64,000 nucleotides of DNA, taken from Streptomyces sp. LHD-70 (GTDB lineage: Bacteria > Actinomycetota > Actinomycetes > Streptomycetales > Streptomycetaceae). The notes under the pieces were generated by a model. The model saw nothing but the letters and a program-made list of their open reading frames with translations. It was not told the DNA's origin and searched no databases. Below, one piece after another: positions 55,061 to 63,310 of this stretch. How positions within the stretch are numbered: position 1 is the first letter of the stretch; each line of letters opens with the position of its first letter. Where the stretch lies: positions 1 to 64,000 of the forward strand of contig NZ_JAVIFW010000006.1 of assembly GCF_031157275.1 (NCBI RefSeq). The letters are read 5' to 3'. A program made the position numbers and the translations under genes.

Positions 55061-55704
55061 CGGGCGACCTCCAGGCGGTGCTCCAACAGCCGGAAGAGAC
55101 CGTTGATGGCGTACGTGACGATCAGATACGCGAGGGTGATCCAGAGGAAGATCACCGCGATGTCGTAGCCGTCGTTGCTCAGGGTCTTGGAGACGTTGAA
55201 CAGGTCGACGTTGTTGAAGGCACCCGCGATCGCCGTGTTCTTCGTCAGGGCGATGAAGATGCTCGACAGCGGCGGCACCACGGTGCGGGTGGCCTGCGGG
55301 AGCACGATCAGACGCATCGTCTGCGTGAAGGTCATGCCGATGGAGCGGGCGGCCTCGGCCTGGCCGAGCGGCACCGTGTTGATGCCGGAGCGCACCGCCT
55401 CGGCCACGAACGCGGAGGTGTAGAAGCCGCAGGCGGCGGTGGCGAGCAGGAAGGAGTCGAGGTCGGGGAAGAGGACCTTCGGCACCACGAAGAACGCCAC
55501 GAGGAACAGCAGCGTGAGCGGGGTGTTCCGGAGCAGCGTGACCCAGAGGGTCCCGAATATCCGCAGCGGCGGCACGGGCGAGACCCGGAACCCGGCGATG
55601 ATCACGCCGAGCACGATGGCCACCAGGGCGCTGGCCCCGGTCAGCTTCAGGGTCCCGATGAACCCCTCGCGGAACAGCGACAGGTTGTCGAGCAGTACGT
55701 TCAT
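55057..55704 (-). CDS. gluC: glutamate ABC transporter permease GluC
   Basis: The 215-residue permease has five hydrophobic helices and the EAA loop around NTVPLGQAEAARSIGMTFTQ. It is of typical length for polar amino acid permeases (HisM type). A GC-rich hairpin separates it from gluB, and its stop overlaps the gluD start. Glutamate is inferred from the gene order and from S. coelicolor gluABCD. Confidence 0.92.
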   Translation of the reverse strand: MNVLLDNLSLFREGFIGTLKLTGASALVAIVLGVIIAGFRVSPVPPLRIFGTLWVTLLRNTPLTLLFLVAFFVVPKVLFPDLDSFLLATAACGFYTSAFVAEAVRSGINTVPLGQAEAARSIGMTFTQTMRLIVLPQATRTVVPPLSSIFIALTKNTAIAGAFNNVDLFNVSKTLSNDGYDIAVIFLWITLAYLIVTYAINGLFRLLEHRLEVAR

Positions 55705-55796
55705 GAATTCTCCGCGAGGGGTTCGCGACGGTCGCAGGTCTTCGCGACGGGGCCCTGACGCACAGGGACGGGTCCGGCAGCGAGGCGCACATGGAT

Positions 55797-55839
55797 CGCC
55801 CCGCCCCGCCGCGCCCGAGGGTGCGTACGGAGCGGGGCG
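55797..55839 (-). terminator. gluB-gluC intergenic hairpin (attenuator)
   Basis: CGCCCCGC (55797-55804) pairs with GCGGGGCG (55832-55839) directly after the gluB stop. Such hairpins often keep the binding-protein mRNA more abundant than that of the permeases. Confidence 0.5.
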
Positions 55840-55846
55840 GACAGCA

Positions 55847-56767
55847 TTACTTCGGGTCGGTGAAGGCCGGCGGGTCCTTGTACTCGGAGCCGGACTTGCC
55901 GAGGGTGGCGTCGTACGCCTTCTTGTAGTCGCCGTTCTCCGTGTGCGCCGTGATGGCGTCCGCGACGGCCTTCTGCAGGGCCGCGTCGCCCTTCTTCAGG
56001 CCCACGCCGTACGGCTCGTCCGAGAAGGTCTCGCCGACGACCTTGAGCTTGCCCTCGTTCTGCGCGGCGTAGCCCATCAGGATCGCGTCGTCGGTGGTGA
56101 CGGCGTCGATCTGGTTGTTGAGGAGCTGGGCCACGCACTCGGAGTACTTGGACAGCTCGGTCACCTTGGCGCCGTACTTGGGCTTCTTGATGTTCTGCAG
56201 CGGCGTGGAGCCGACGATCGAGCAGACCTTCTTGCCACGCACGGTCTCGGGGCCCTTGATGTCCTTCTCGTCCTTGCGGACCAGGAGGGAGGCGCCGGCC
56301 TGGAAGTACGGGCCGACGAAGTCGACCTGCTTCTTGCGCTCGTCGTTGATCGTGTACGTGCCGATCATCAGGTCGACGTCGCCCTTGGAGACCGCGGTCT
56401 CGCGGGCACCGGAGTCGACGGTCTTCCACTCGATCTGCTTCTCCGAGAAGCCGAGGTCCGCCGCGATCATCTTGGCGATCTCGATGTCGAAGCCGGAGTA
56501 TTCCTTGGTGGACTGGTCCTGGAAGCCCAGGTACGGCTGGTCGGCCTTGGCGCCGATGATCAGCTTGCCGCGCTTCTTGGCCGCTTCAAAAACCGGGGAG
56601 TCGACCTTGGCGTCCTTGTTCACCTCGTACGAGAGGGACTTGGTGTCCGAGGTGTCCGGACCCTTCGGCTTGTCGCCGGCGGAGCCCGTCTTGCCGCCAC
56701 AGGCGGTCGCGGTCAGGGCGAGGGCGGCCACGACGGCCGCGGTGGCTGCGGTTCTGCGGAGCTTCAT
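55847..56767 (-). CDS. gluB: glutamate-binding lipoprotein GluB
   Basis: The 306-residue protein begins with a lipoprotein signal (MKLRRTAATAAVVAALALTA followed by TACGG, with the lipid-modified Cys near residue 24). The SBP family 3 domain follows, with GFDIEIAKMIAADLGFSEKQ, ETAVSKGDVDLMIGTYTI and the Arg that binds the substrate carboxylate. It delivers glutamate to GluC/GluD. ATG 56767 is preferred over a start three codons earlier because AAGGA lies upstream at about 10 bases. Confidence 0.93.
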   Translation of the reverse strand: MKLRRTAATAAVVAALALTATACGGKTGSAGDKPKGPDTSDTKSLSYEVNKDAKVDSPVFEAAKKRGKLIIGAKADQPYLGFQDQSTKEYSGFDIEIAKMIAADLGFSEKQIEWKTVDSGARETAVSKGDVDLMIGTYTINDERKKQVDFVGPYFQAGASLLVRKDEKDIKGPETVRGKKVCSIVGSTPLQNIKKPKYGAKVTELSKYSECVAQLLNNQIDAVTTDDAILMGYAAQNEGKLKVVGETFSDEPYGVGLKKGDAALQKAVADAITAHTENGDYKKAYDATLGKSGSEYKDPPAFTDPK

Positions 56768-56926
56768 GGTGCACATCCTTCGTGTCGTCAGGTGCTGAGG
56801 AGACGTGTGCGGGCGGGAGCCCTTCAGGGAGGAAGCCCTTGAAGGAGGGAGTCCTCGAAGGAGGGAGCCCGGCGCAGGGACGTCGGCGGGCGTCCGGGGC
56901 CTGGAACCCCGGCGGCCGCGGGTCCG

Positions 56927-57703
56927 TCAGTGGTGCAGGATCTTCGACAGGAAGTCCTTGGCCCGGTCGCTGCGCGGGTTGCTGAAGAACTCGTCGGGCG
57001 TGGCCTGTTCGACGATCCGGCCGTCGGCCATGAAGACCACGCGGTTCGCGGCGGAGCGGGCGAAGCCCATCTCGTGCGTGACCACGACCATCGTCATGCC
57101 GTCCCGGGCGAGCTGCTGCATCACCTCGAGCACCTCGTTGATCATCTCCGGGTCGAGCGCCGAGGTGGGCTCGTCGAAGAGCATGACCTTCGGGTCCATC
57201 GCCAGGGCACGGGCGATGGCGACGCGCTGCTGCTGGCCGCCGGAGAGCTGCGCCGGGTACTTGTCGGCCTGGGTGCCGACGCCGACACGGTCGAGCAGGG
57301 CGCGCGCCTTCTCCTCGGCCGCGGCCTTCTCCACCTTGCGGACCTTGACCTGGCCCAGCATCACGTTCTCGAGCACCGTCTTGTGCGCGAAGAGGTTGAA
57401 GGACTGGAAGACCATGCCGACGTCGGCGCGCAGCCTGGCCAGCTCCTTGCCCTCCTGGGGGAGCGGCTTGCCGTCGATGGTGATGCTGCCCGACTCGACG
57501 GTCTCCAGACGGTTGATCGCACGGCACAGCGTGGACTTGCCGGATCCGGACGGACCGATCACCACGACGACCTCGCCGCGGTCGATGGTCAGGTCGATGT
57601 CCTGGAGCACGTGCAGCGCGCCGAAGTGCTTGTTGACGTTCTTCAGCGCGACCAGCTCGTCCGCCGCGGGCGCGGCGTCCTTGGTCACTGATACTTCGGC
57701 CAT
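56927..57703 (-). CDS. gluA: glutamate ABC transporter ATP-binding protein GluA
   Basis: The 258-residue ATPase has Walker [10 protein letters not shown] (about 51-59), Q loop [11 protein letters not shown], signature [15 protein letters not shown], Walker [14 protein letters not shown] and the H-loop VVTHEM. These are the marks of polar amino acid importers. It is the first gene of gluABCD. The 300-bp region upstream is shared with the divergent response regulator gene and contains an inverted repeat that may be an operator. Confidence 0.95.
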   Translation of the reverse strand: MAEVSVTKDAAPAADELVALKNVNKHFGALHVLQDIDLTIDRGEVVVVIGPSGSGKSTLCRAINRLETVESGSITIDGKPLPQEGKELARLRADVGMVFQSFNLFAHKTVLENVMLGQVKVRKVEKAAAEEKARALLDRVGVGTQADKYPAQLSGGQQQRVAIARALAMDPKVMLFDEPTSALDPEMINEVLEVMQQLARDGMTMVVVTHEMGFARSAANRVVFMADGRIVEQATPDEFFSNPRSDRAKDFLSKILHH

Positions 57704-57745
57704 GGGGGTTCTGGCTCCATCCTCCTCGGTTGAAGAGGACAGTAG

Positions 57746-57772
57746 TAATGCCGTACGACCAGCGTCATTACA
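57746..57772. promoter_or_regulatory. inverted repeat GTAATG-N15-CATTAC in the gluA/response-regulator region
   Basis: Perfect 6-bp arms with a 15-bp spacer lie 43 bp upstream of the gluA start within the 301-bp divergent intergenic region. It is one of the few AT-rich spots here. Regulator binding, possibly by the adjacent OmpR-type protein, is inferred. Confidence 0.5.
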
Positions 57773-58004
57773 TCTGAGGGGAAATTGAGCATAACGATCC
57801 GGCCGCAACCGGACACTCCGCGTGAAGAGGGCGCCCCAGCTCCGTACCGGCTGCATAACGGAACCCGGCCGTGACCCGAAGGCTCTTGACGCCGTCCTTA
57901 TCCATCAGCGTGACTGCCTTGGTGCGTCTCGCGTGCGCGCGCAGGCTGTGCGCGCGCAGACTGCCCGTGCCGACGGAACGACCGATGAACCGAAGGGAGC
58001 CGGA

Positions 58005-58721
58005 ATGAGGCTGTTGCTCGTCGAGGACGACAACCATGTCGCCGCCGCGCTCTCGGCGGTGCTCGCCCGGCACGGCTTCGAGGTCGTGCATGCGCGGAGC
58101 GGCGAGGAGGCGCTGCGGGCGCTGCTTCCGCCCGATGCGGACGATCCCGACAGATCCGCCAAGTCCGGCTTCGGGGTGGTGCTGTTGGACCTCGGACTGC
58201 CCGACCAGGACGGCTACGAGGTCTGCGGCAAGATCCGCAAGCGCACCACCACACCCGTGATCATGGTGACCGCCCGCGCCGACGTCCGCAGCCGCATACA
58301 CGGCCTGAATCTCGGCGCCGACGACTACGTGACCAAGCCGTACGACACCGGTGAGCTCCTTGCCCGGATCCACGCCGTCAGCCGCCGCACCGTGCCCGAG
58401 GAGGCCGGTGCTCCCGCCGACGACTCGCTGAGCCTCGGCCCCGTACGCATCGAACTGCCCACCCGGCAGGTGAGCGTGGCCGGGCAGAGCGTCCAGCTGA
58501 CCCGCAAGGAGTTCGACCTGCTCGCGCTGCTCGCGCAGCGGCCCGGTGTGGTGTTCCGCCGGGAGCAGATCATCAGCGAGGTGTGGCGCACGAGTTGGGA
58601 GGGGACGGGCCGGACCCTTGAGGTCCATGTCGCCTCGCTCCGCTCCAAGCTGCGCAGCCCCGCGCTGATCGAGACGGTGCGCGGGGTCGGCTACCGCCTC
58701 GTCGCCCCCGCCCAGGCCTAG
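58005..58721 (+). CDS. gluR: OmpR/PhoB-family response regulator (GluR type)
   Basis: The 238-residue protein has a receiver domain (phospho-acceptor Asp62 in LLDLGLPDQDG, then the conserved Thr and Lys in MVTARAD and VTKPYD) and a winged-helix DNA-binding domain (about 145-235, with LTRKEFDLLALLAQ and VHVASLRSKLR). It is divergent from gluABCD and next to its kinase, the arrangement of the S. coelicolor GluR-GluK glutamate-sensing pair that controls gluABCD. AAGGGAG precedes the ATG by 5-6 bases. Confidence 0.9.
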   Translation: MRLLLVEDDNHVAAALSAVLARHGFEVVHARSGEEALRALLPPDADDPDRSAKSGFGVVLLDLGLPDQDGYEVCGKIRKRTTTPVIMVTARADVRSRIHGLNLGADDYVTKPYDTGELLARIHAVSRRTVPEEAGAPADDSLSLGPVRIELPTRQVSVAGQSVQLTRKEFDLLALLAQRPGVVFRREQIISEVWRTSWEGTGRTLEVHVASLRSKLRSPALIETVRGVGYRLVAPAQA

Positions 58722-58728
58722 GCGTTCG

Positions 58729-60129
58729 GTGCGGACCCGTCTCCTCCCGCTGCTCATCGTCCTCATGGCGGGTGTGCTGCTCGCGCTCGGCTTTCCGCTC
58801 GCGGTCAGCCTCGCCGCGGCGCAGCAGCAGAAGGTGGTCATCGACCGCATCGACGACACCGCCCGGTTCGCCGGACTCGCGCAGTACGTCACGGAGCGCC
58901 CGACCGGCTCGCGGCGCGCGCAGAAGGACGAGCGGCTCGCCACCCTTGAGAACCAGCTCGTCCGGTACCACGACGTGTACGGCATCAGGGCAGGCGTCTT
59001 CTACCGCAACGGCGACGTCATGGCCAGCGCGGACCACTTCCAGGTCCCGGAGAGCGGTGAGGGCGACGAGGCCTTCCGGGAGGCGCTCGCCGGGCGCGGC
59101 AGCCACGACCCGAAGCAGGTCTGGCCCTGGCAGGACCGCCGGTTGTACGTGGCGTCCTCGGTGATCCGGGACGGAGACGTCGTCGCCGTCGTCGTCACCG
59201 ACTCGCCCACGGAGAAGATGCGGTCCGAGACACGGCACGGCTGGTGGCTCATCGGCGCGGGCGAGGCGGCGGCGATGCTGCTCGCGATCGGCGCGGCGCT
59301 GCGGCTGACCGGCTGGGTCCTGAAGCCCGTACGCGTACTCGACGCGACGACGCACGACATCGCGACCGGACGCCTGAAGTCACGTGTCGCGGCGGCGGGC
59401 GGCCCGCCCGAACTGCAACGCCTGGCACGGTCGTTCAACGAGATGGCCGACCACGTGGAGGACGTGCTCGAACAGCAGCGGGCGTTCGTCGCGGACGCCT
59501 CGCACCAGCTGCGCAATCCGCTGGCGGCGCTGCTCCTGCGCATCGAGTTGCTCGCGCTCGAACTCCCCGACGGCAACGAGGAGATCGCGTCCGTACGCAC
59601 CGAGGGCAAGCGGCTCGCACAGGTCCTCGACGACCTGCTCGACCTGGCCCTCGCCGAGCACGCCCCCGCGGATCTGCGGCTCACGGACATCGGGGAGCTG
59701 GCCGCCGAACGCGTCGACGCGTGGCGGCCGCTGGCGCAGGACCGCGGGGTGGAGCTGCGCTACGAGGGCCTGGCTGCGGCGACCGCGTGGGCCGACCCGG
59801 TCGCGCTCTCCAGCGCCCTGGACGCGGTGGTCGACAACGCGCTGAAGTTCACGCCGGCGGGGGAGTCGGTGACGGTGACCGTCGCGTCCAACGGCTCCTC
59901 CGCGACGATCGTCGTGGCCGACGGCGGGCCGGGGCTCACGGAGGACGAGCTGGAGCGGGTCGGGGATCGGTTCTGGCGGAGTGGGCGGCACCAGAATGTG
60001 AAGGGGTCGGGGCTCGGGTTGTCGATCACTCGGGCGTTGTTGGCGGCGGGTGGGGGGTCCATCGCGTACGCACCCAATGAGCCGCGCGGGCTGCGGGTGA
60101 CGGTCACGGTGCCGCGCACGGGTGGGTAA
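58729..60129 (+). CDS. gluK: sensor histidine kinase (GluK type)
   Basis: The 466-residue kinase has an N-terminal helix (about 5-30), an extracytoplasmic sensor domain of about 135 residues, a second helix (about 170-195), HAMP, HisKA (His259 in DASHQLRNPL) and HATPase (VVDNALKFTP, DGGPGL, GSGLGLSI). The ASHQLRNP H-box groups it with CutS-like kinases. It starts with GTG 7 bases after the response-regulator stop. An extracellular sensor domain suits detection of external glutamate, as reported for GluK. Confidence 0.9.
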   Translation: MRTRLLPLLIVLMAGVLLALGFPLAVSLAAAQQQKVVIDRIDDTARFAGLAQYVTERPTGSRRAQKDERLATLENQLVRYHDVYGIRAGVFYRNGDVMASADHFQVPESGEGDEAFREALAGRGSHDPKQVWPWQDRRLYVASSVIRDGDVVAVVVTDSPTEKMRSETRHGWWLIGAGEAAAMLLAIGAALRLTGWVLKPVRVLDATTHDIATGRLKSRVAAAGGPPELQRLARSFNEMADHVEDVLEQQRAFVADASHQLRNPLAALLLRIELLALELPDGNEEIASVRTEGKRLAQVLDDLLDLALAEHAPADLRLTDIGELAAERVDAWRPLAQDRGVELRYEGLAAATAWADPVALSSALDAVVDNALKFTPAGESVTVTVASNGSSATIVVADGGPGLTEDELERVGDRFWRSGRHQNVKGSGLGLSITRALLAAGGGSIAYAPNEPRGLRVTVTVPRTGG

Positions 60130-60130
60130 C

Positions 60131-60198
60131 TGGGGGCTCCGCCCCCAGACCCCTGCTCCTCAATCGCCGGAGGGGCTGAAAGATCCGCCCCTCCGGCG
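60131..60198. terminator. double hairpin between gluK and the mannosidase gene
   Basis: The first hairpin is TGGGGGC-TCC-GCCCCCA (60131-60147), a motif repeated in many Streptomyces intergenic regions. The second pairs CGCCGGAGGGGC with GCCCCTCCGGCG (60165-60176 and 60187-60198) over 12 bp. The flanking genes converge here, so it works for both strands. Confidence 0.8.
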
Positions 60199-60212
60199 TT
60201 CGAGGGGAGAAC

Positions 60213-63200
60213 TCAGCGAGCGAAACGCAGCGTCACCAGCTCGAACGGCCGTAGCGAGAGCCTCACTTGACCGTCGTCGAGCTCGTACCCCGACGCCCCC
60301 TCCAGCGGACGCTCAAGCAGGTCCGTAGCCGTCACCGAACCGGCCGGGAAGCCGAGGCGCAGGCTCGTAAGGGCACGCCCGCCCGCAGCCTCGTACAGCC
60401 GTACCACCACATCCCCCGAACCGTCGTCCGCCAACTTCACAGCGCTGAGTACGACCTCGTCGAGGTCCACCGACACCAGCGGTCCGACCGGCCCCGACCC
60501 GAGCACCCGCCGTTCCGGCACGTTGATCGCGTAGCCCTCACGGACCGCGTCCGTGACCGTCGCGCCCGGGGCGAGCGCGTAGCCGAAGCGGTGGACGCCC
60601 TGGTCGGTCTGCGGGTCGGGGAAGCGCGGGGCGCGAAGGAGGGAGAGGCGGACGGTCGTCGTCGTACCGGGGTTGCCCGTCGCGGCGGGGCGGACCGTGC
60701 GGGTCACGTCGTGGCCGTACGTCGAGTCGGTGACCAGGCCCACGCCCCAGTGCGGCTCCGCCACGTGCACGAAGCGGTGGTTGCACGCCTCGAACTTGGC
60801 GGCCTCCCAGCTGGTGTTGGTGTGCGTGGGGCGGTACAGATGCCCGAACTGCGTCTCCGCCGCGTACCGCTCCGCGTGCACATCGAGCGGGAAGGCCGCC
60901 TTGAGGAACTTCTCCGTCTCGTGCCAGTCGACCTCGGTGTCGATGTCGAGGCGCTTCGCGTCAGAGGGCAGCGACAGCGTCTGCCGCACCCGGCTGTCGC
61001 CGAAGCTGCGCGTCACCGTGACCGAACTCCCCTCCACCGTGAGGGAGTCGACCTGTGTGAGGTCCGTGACCACATTGCGGTAGAACGCGTCGACGTCCCA
61101 CGCGTCCCACATGTTCGGGAAGTCCGGGTGGATCTGCAGCAGGTTGGCCGCCTCGCCCGGAGCGACCGTCTCGCGGTCCGCCGCGATGTCGTACGCCGAG
61201 ACGACCAGACCGCGCTCGTCGATCTCCACCCGCAGCAGGCCGTTGTCCAGGACGTGACCGCCGTCCGGGCGGGCAGTGACCGTGACCGAGCTGGTCTCCA
61301 CCAGCGGACCCGCCGCACCCGCCGCCACCCCGCCGCGCGTGTGCGCCGCCGCGTTGAAGACCAGCTCCGTGTCGCCGTCCCCGGCCAGCGCGCGCTGCGC
61401 CGCCTCGACGATCCCGGTCAGCTCCTCGGCGACCGCCGCGTACGTCTGCGCCGCCTCGCGGTGCACCCAGGCGATGGACGAGCCGGGCAGGATGTCATGG
61501 AACTGGTGCAACAACACCGTCTTCCAGATGCGGTCCAACTGCTCGTAGGGATAGGCGAATCCGGTGCGGACCGCCGCCGTCGCCGCCCAGATTTCCGCCT
61601 CGCGCAGCAGGTGCTCGCTGCGGCGGTTGCCCTGCTTGGTCTTCGCCTGGCTGGTGAGGGTCGCGCGGTGCAGCTCCAGGTACAGCTCGCCGACCCAGAC
61701 CGGCGGCTCCGGATACTCCGCCTCGGCCTTGCGGAAGAACTCGGCGGGCTTCTCCCACTCGACCGTCGCCGAGCCTTCAAGCGACCTCATCCGGCGGGAC
61801 TTCGCGATCATCTCGCGGGTCGCGCCGCCACCGCCGTCGCCCCAGCCGGTCGGCGCGAGCGAGTGCCGGGCGACGCCCTTGTCCTTGAAGTTCCGTGCCG
61901 CGTGGGCGATCTCGCTGCCCTTCATGGAGCAGTTGTACGTGTCGACCGGCGGGAAGTGCGTGAAGATCCGGGTGCCGTCGATGCCCTCCCACTGGAAGGT
62001 GTGGTGCGGGAACTTGTTGATCTGCGACCAGGAGATCTTCTGGGTGAGCAGCCACTTGGAGCCCGCCGCCTTGATGATCTGCGGCAGGCCCGCGGCGAAG
62101 CCGAAGGTGTCGGGGAGCCACGCCTCCTCGTTCTCGACGCCGAACTCCTCGATGAAGAACCGCTTCCCGTGCACGAACTGCCGCGCCATCGCCTCCGAGC
62201 CCGGCATGTTGGTGTCCGACTCCACCCACATGCCACCGGACGGTACGAAGCGGCCTTCGGCGACCGCCTTCTTGACCTTCGCGTAGACCTCCGGGCGGTG
62301 CTCCTTGATCCAGGCGAACTGCTGGGCCTGGGACATGGCGAAGACGAACTCGTCCTCGCTCTCCAGGAGGTTGGTCATGTTGGACGTCGTCCGCGCCACC
62401 TTGCGGACCGTCTCCCGCAGTGGCCACAGCCACGCCGAGTCGATGTGCGCGTGCCCGACCGCGCTGATCCGGTGCGCGGAGGCGTCGGCCGGAGCTTCGA
62501 GCACCCGCTTGAGGTGTGAACGGGCCGCGACCGCCGAACCGCCCACGTCCTGCAGGTCCACCGCGTCCAGGCAGCGGCCGACCGCGCGCAGCAGCTCCCA
62601 GCGCCGGCCGTTCTCGACCGGCAGCTCGTGCATCAGCTCGCCGACGACCTCCAGGTCCTGGATCAGCTCCCACACGTCCCGGTCGAAGACCGCGAGGTCC
62701 ATCCGCGTCAGGACGTAACACGGCTCGTCGCCCGCCGTGTCCCTGTCGCCCAGGTCGGTCGGCCGGAACGGGTTGTCGCCGAGGATCACCGGGTTGGACG
62801 CCGCCTCCAGGCGCCACTCGACGCGCTCCCCACCCGCGACCGGGTCGCCCACGCGCACCCACTGATTGCGCGGGTTGACCGCCTTGAGGGGCTCGCCGTC
62901 CGGCGTGTAGACGAGCGCCTCGCACTGGAAGCCCGGCATCCGCTCGTCGAAGCCCAGGTCGAGCACCGCCTCCACGGTCTTCCCGGCCCACTCGGCGGGC
63001 ACCTCGCCGGTCACCTTGAACCAGGTCGTCGCCCACGGCGCCCCCCACCGCGTACCGACCTCGATCGGCGTGTGCGAGGCGGCCAGGCCCTCGGCCACCG
63101 GCACCGGCTCGCCCGGCGCGACCCAGGCCTCGACCGCGAGCGGCACCGACTCGGGGTACACGGCGGGGCGGATGCGCTCGTCGAGCACACGCTTGAGGCG

Positions 63201-63230
63201 GGCCTCTACGAGGGCGCGGTCGTCATGCAT
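60213..63230 (-). CDS. glycoside hydrolase family 38 alpha-mannosidase
   Basis: The 1005-residue enzyme has the GH38 catalytic domain with the zinc-binding HAHIDSAWLWP (about 257-267), the WVESDTNMPGSEAMARQF segment and LPDTFGFAAGLP at about 370, which contains the catalytic region. The middle helical domain and the large C-terminal beta-sandwich follow. There is no signal peptide, so it acts in the cytosol on imported mannosides. It lies next to an endoglycosidase-like gene on the same strand, which suggests N-glycan breakdown. ATG 63230 is preceded by GGAG at about 6 bases. A 13-bp tandem repeat lies just upstream. Confidence 0.93.
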   Translation of the reverse strand: MHDDRALVEARLKRVLDERIRPAVYPESVPLAVEAWVAPGEPVPVAEGLAASHTPIEVGTRWGAPWATTWFKVTGEVPAEWAGKTVEAVLDLGFDERMPGFQCEALVYTPDGEPLKAVNPRNQWVRVGDPVAGGERVEWRLEAASNPVILGDNPFRPTDLGDRDTAGDEPCYVLTRMDLAVFDRDVWELIQDLEVVGELMHELPVENGRRWELLRAVGRCLDAVDLQDVGGSAVAARSHLKRVLEAPADASAHRISAVGHAHIDSAWLWPLRETVRKVARTTSNMTNLLESEDEFVFAMSQAQQFAWIKEHRPEVYAKVKKAVAEGRFVPSGGMWVESDTNMPGSEAMARQFVHGKRFFIEEFGVENEEAWLPDTFGFAAGLPQIIKAAGSKWLLTQKISWSQINKFPHHTFQWEGIDGTRIFTHFPPVDTYNCSMKGSEIAHAARNFKDKGVARHSLAPTGWGDGGGGATREMIAKSRRMRSLEGSATVEWEKPAEFFRKAEAEYPEPPVWVGELYLELHRATLTSQAKTKQGNRRSEHLLREAEIWAATAAVRTGFAYPYEQLDRIWKTVLLHQFHDILPGSSIAWVHREAAQTYAAVAEELTGIVEAAQRALAGDGDTELVFNAAAHTRGGVAAGAAGPLVETSSVTVTARPDGGHVLDNGLLRVEIDERGLVVSAYDIAADRETVAPGEAANLLQIHPDFPNMWDAWDVDAFYRNVVTDLTQVDSLTVEGSSVTVTRSFGDSRVRQTLSLPSDAKRLDIDTEVDWHETEKFLKAAFPLDVHAERYAAETQFGHLYRPTHTNTSWEAAKFEACNHRFVHVAEPHWGVGLVTDSTYGHDVTRTVRPAATGNPGTTTTVRLSLLRAPRFPDPQTDQGVHRFGYALAPGATVTDAVREGYAINVPERRVLGSGPVGPLVSVDLDEVVLSAVKLADDGSGDVVVRLYEAAGGRALTSLRLGFPAGSVTATDLLERPLEGASGYELDDGQVRLSLRPFELVTLRFAR

Positions 63231-63238
63231 GGGGGCTC

Positions 63239-63264
63239 CGTATCTGTTCGACGTATCTGTTCGA
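63239..63264 (-). promoter_or_regulatory. tandem 13-bp repeat before the mannosidase gene
   Basis: Two exact head-to-tail copies of CGTATCTGTTCGA lie 9-34 bp upstream of the ATG, between it and the endoglycosidase gene. It may be an operator or a small duplication. Confidence 0.55.
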
Positions 63265-63310
63265 CTCTGTCCGGCGGACTCACTCGGTGTCGGGGATGTA
63301 CGAGGAGGGG

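Noticed and set aside
63239..63264. LexA box in the mannosidase leader (TCGAACAGATAC)
   Set aside because: GAAC is not followed by GTTC at the required spacing, and the pattern is explained by a direct 13-bp repeat.
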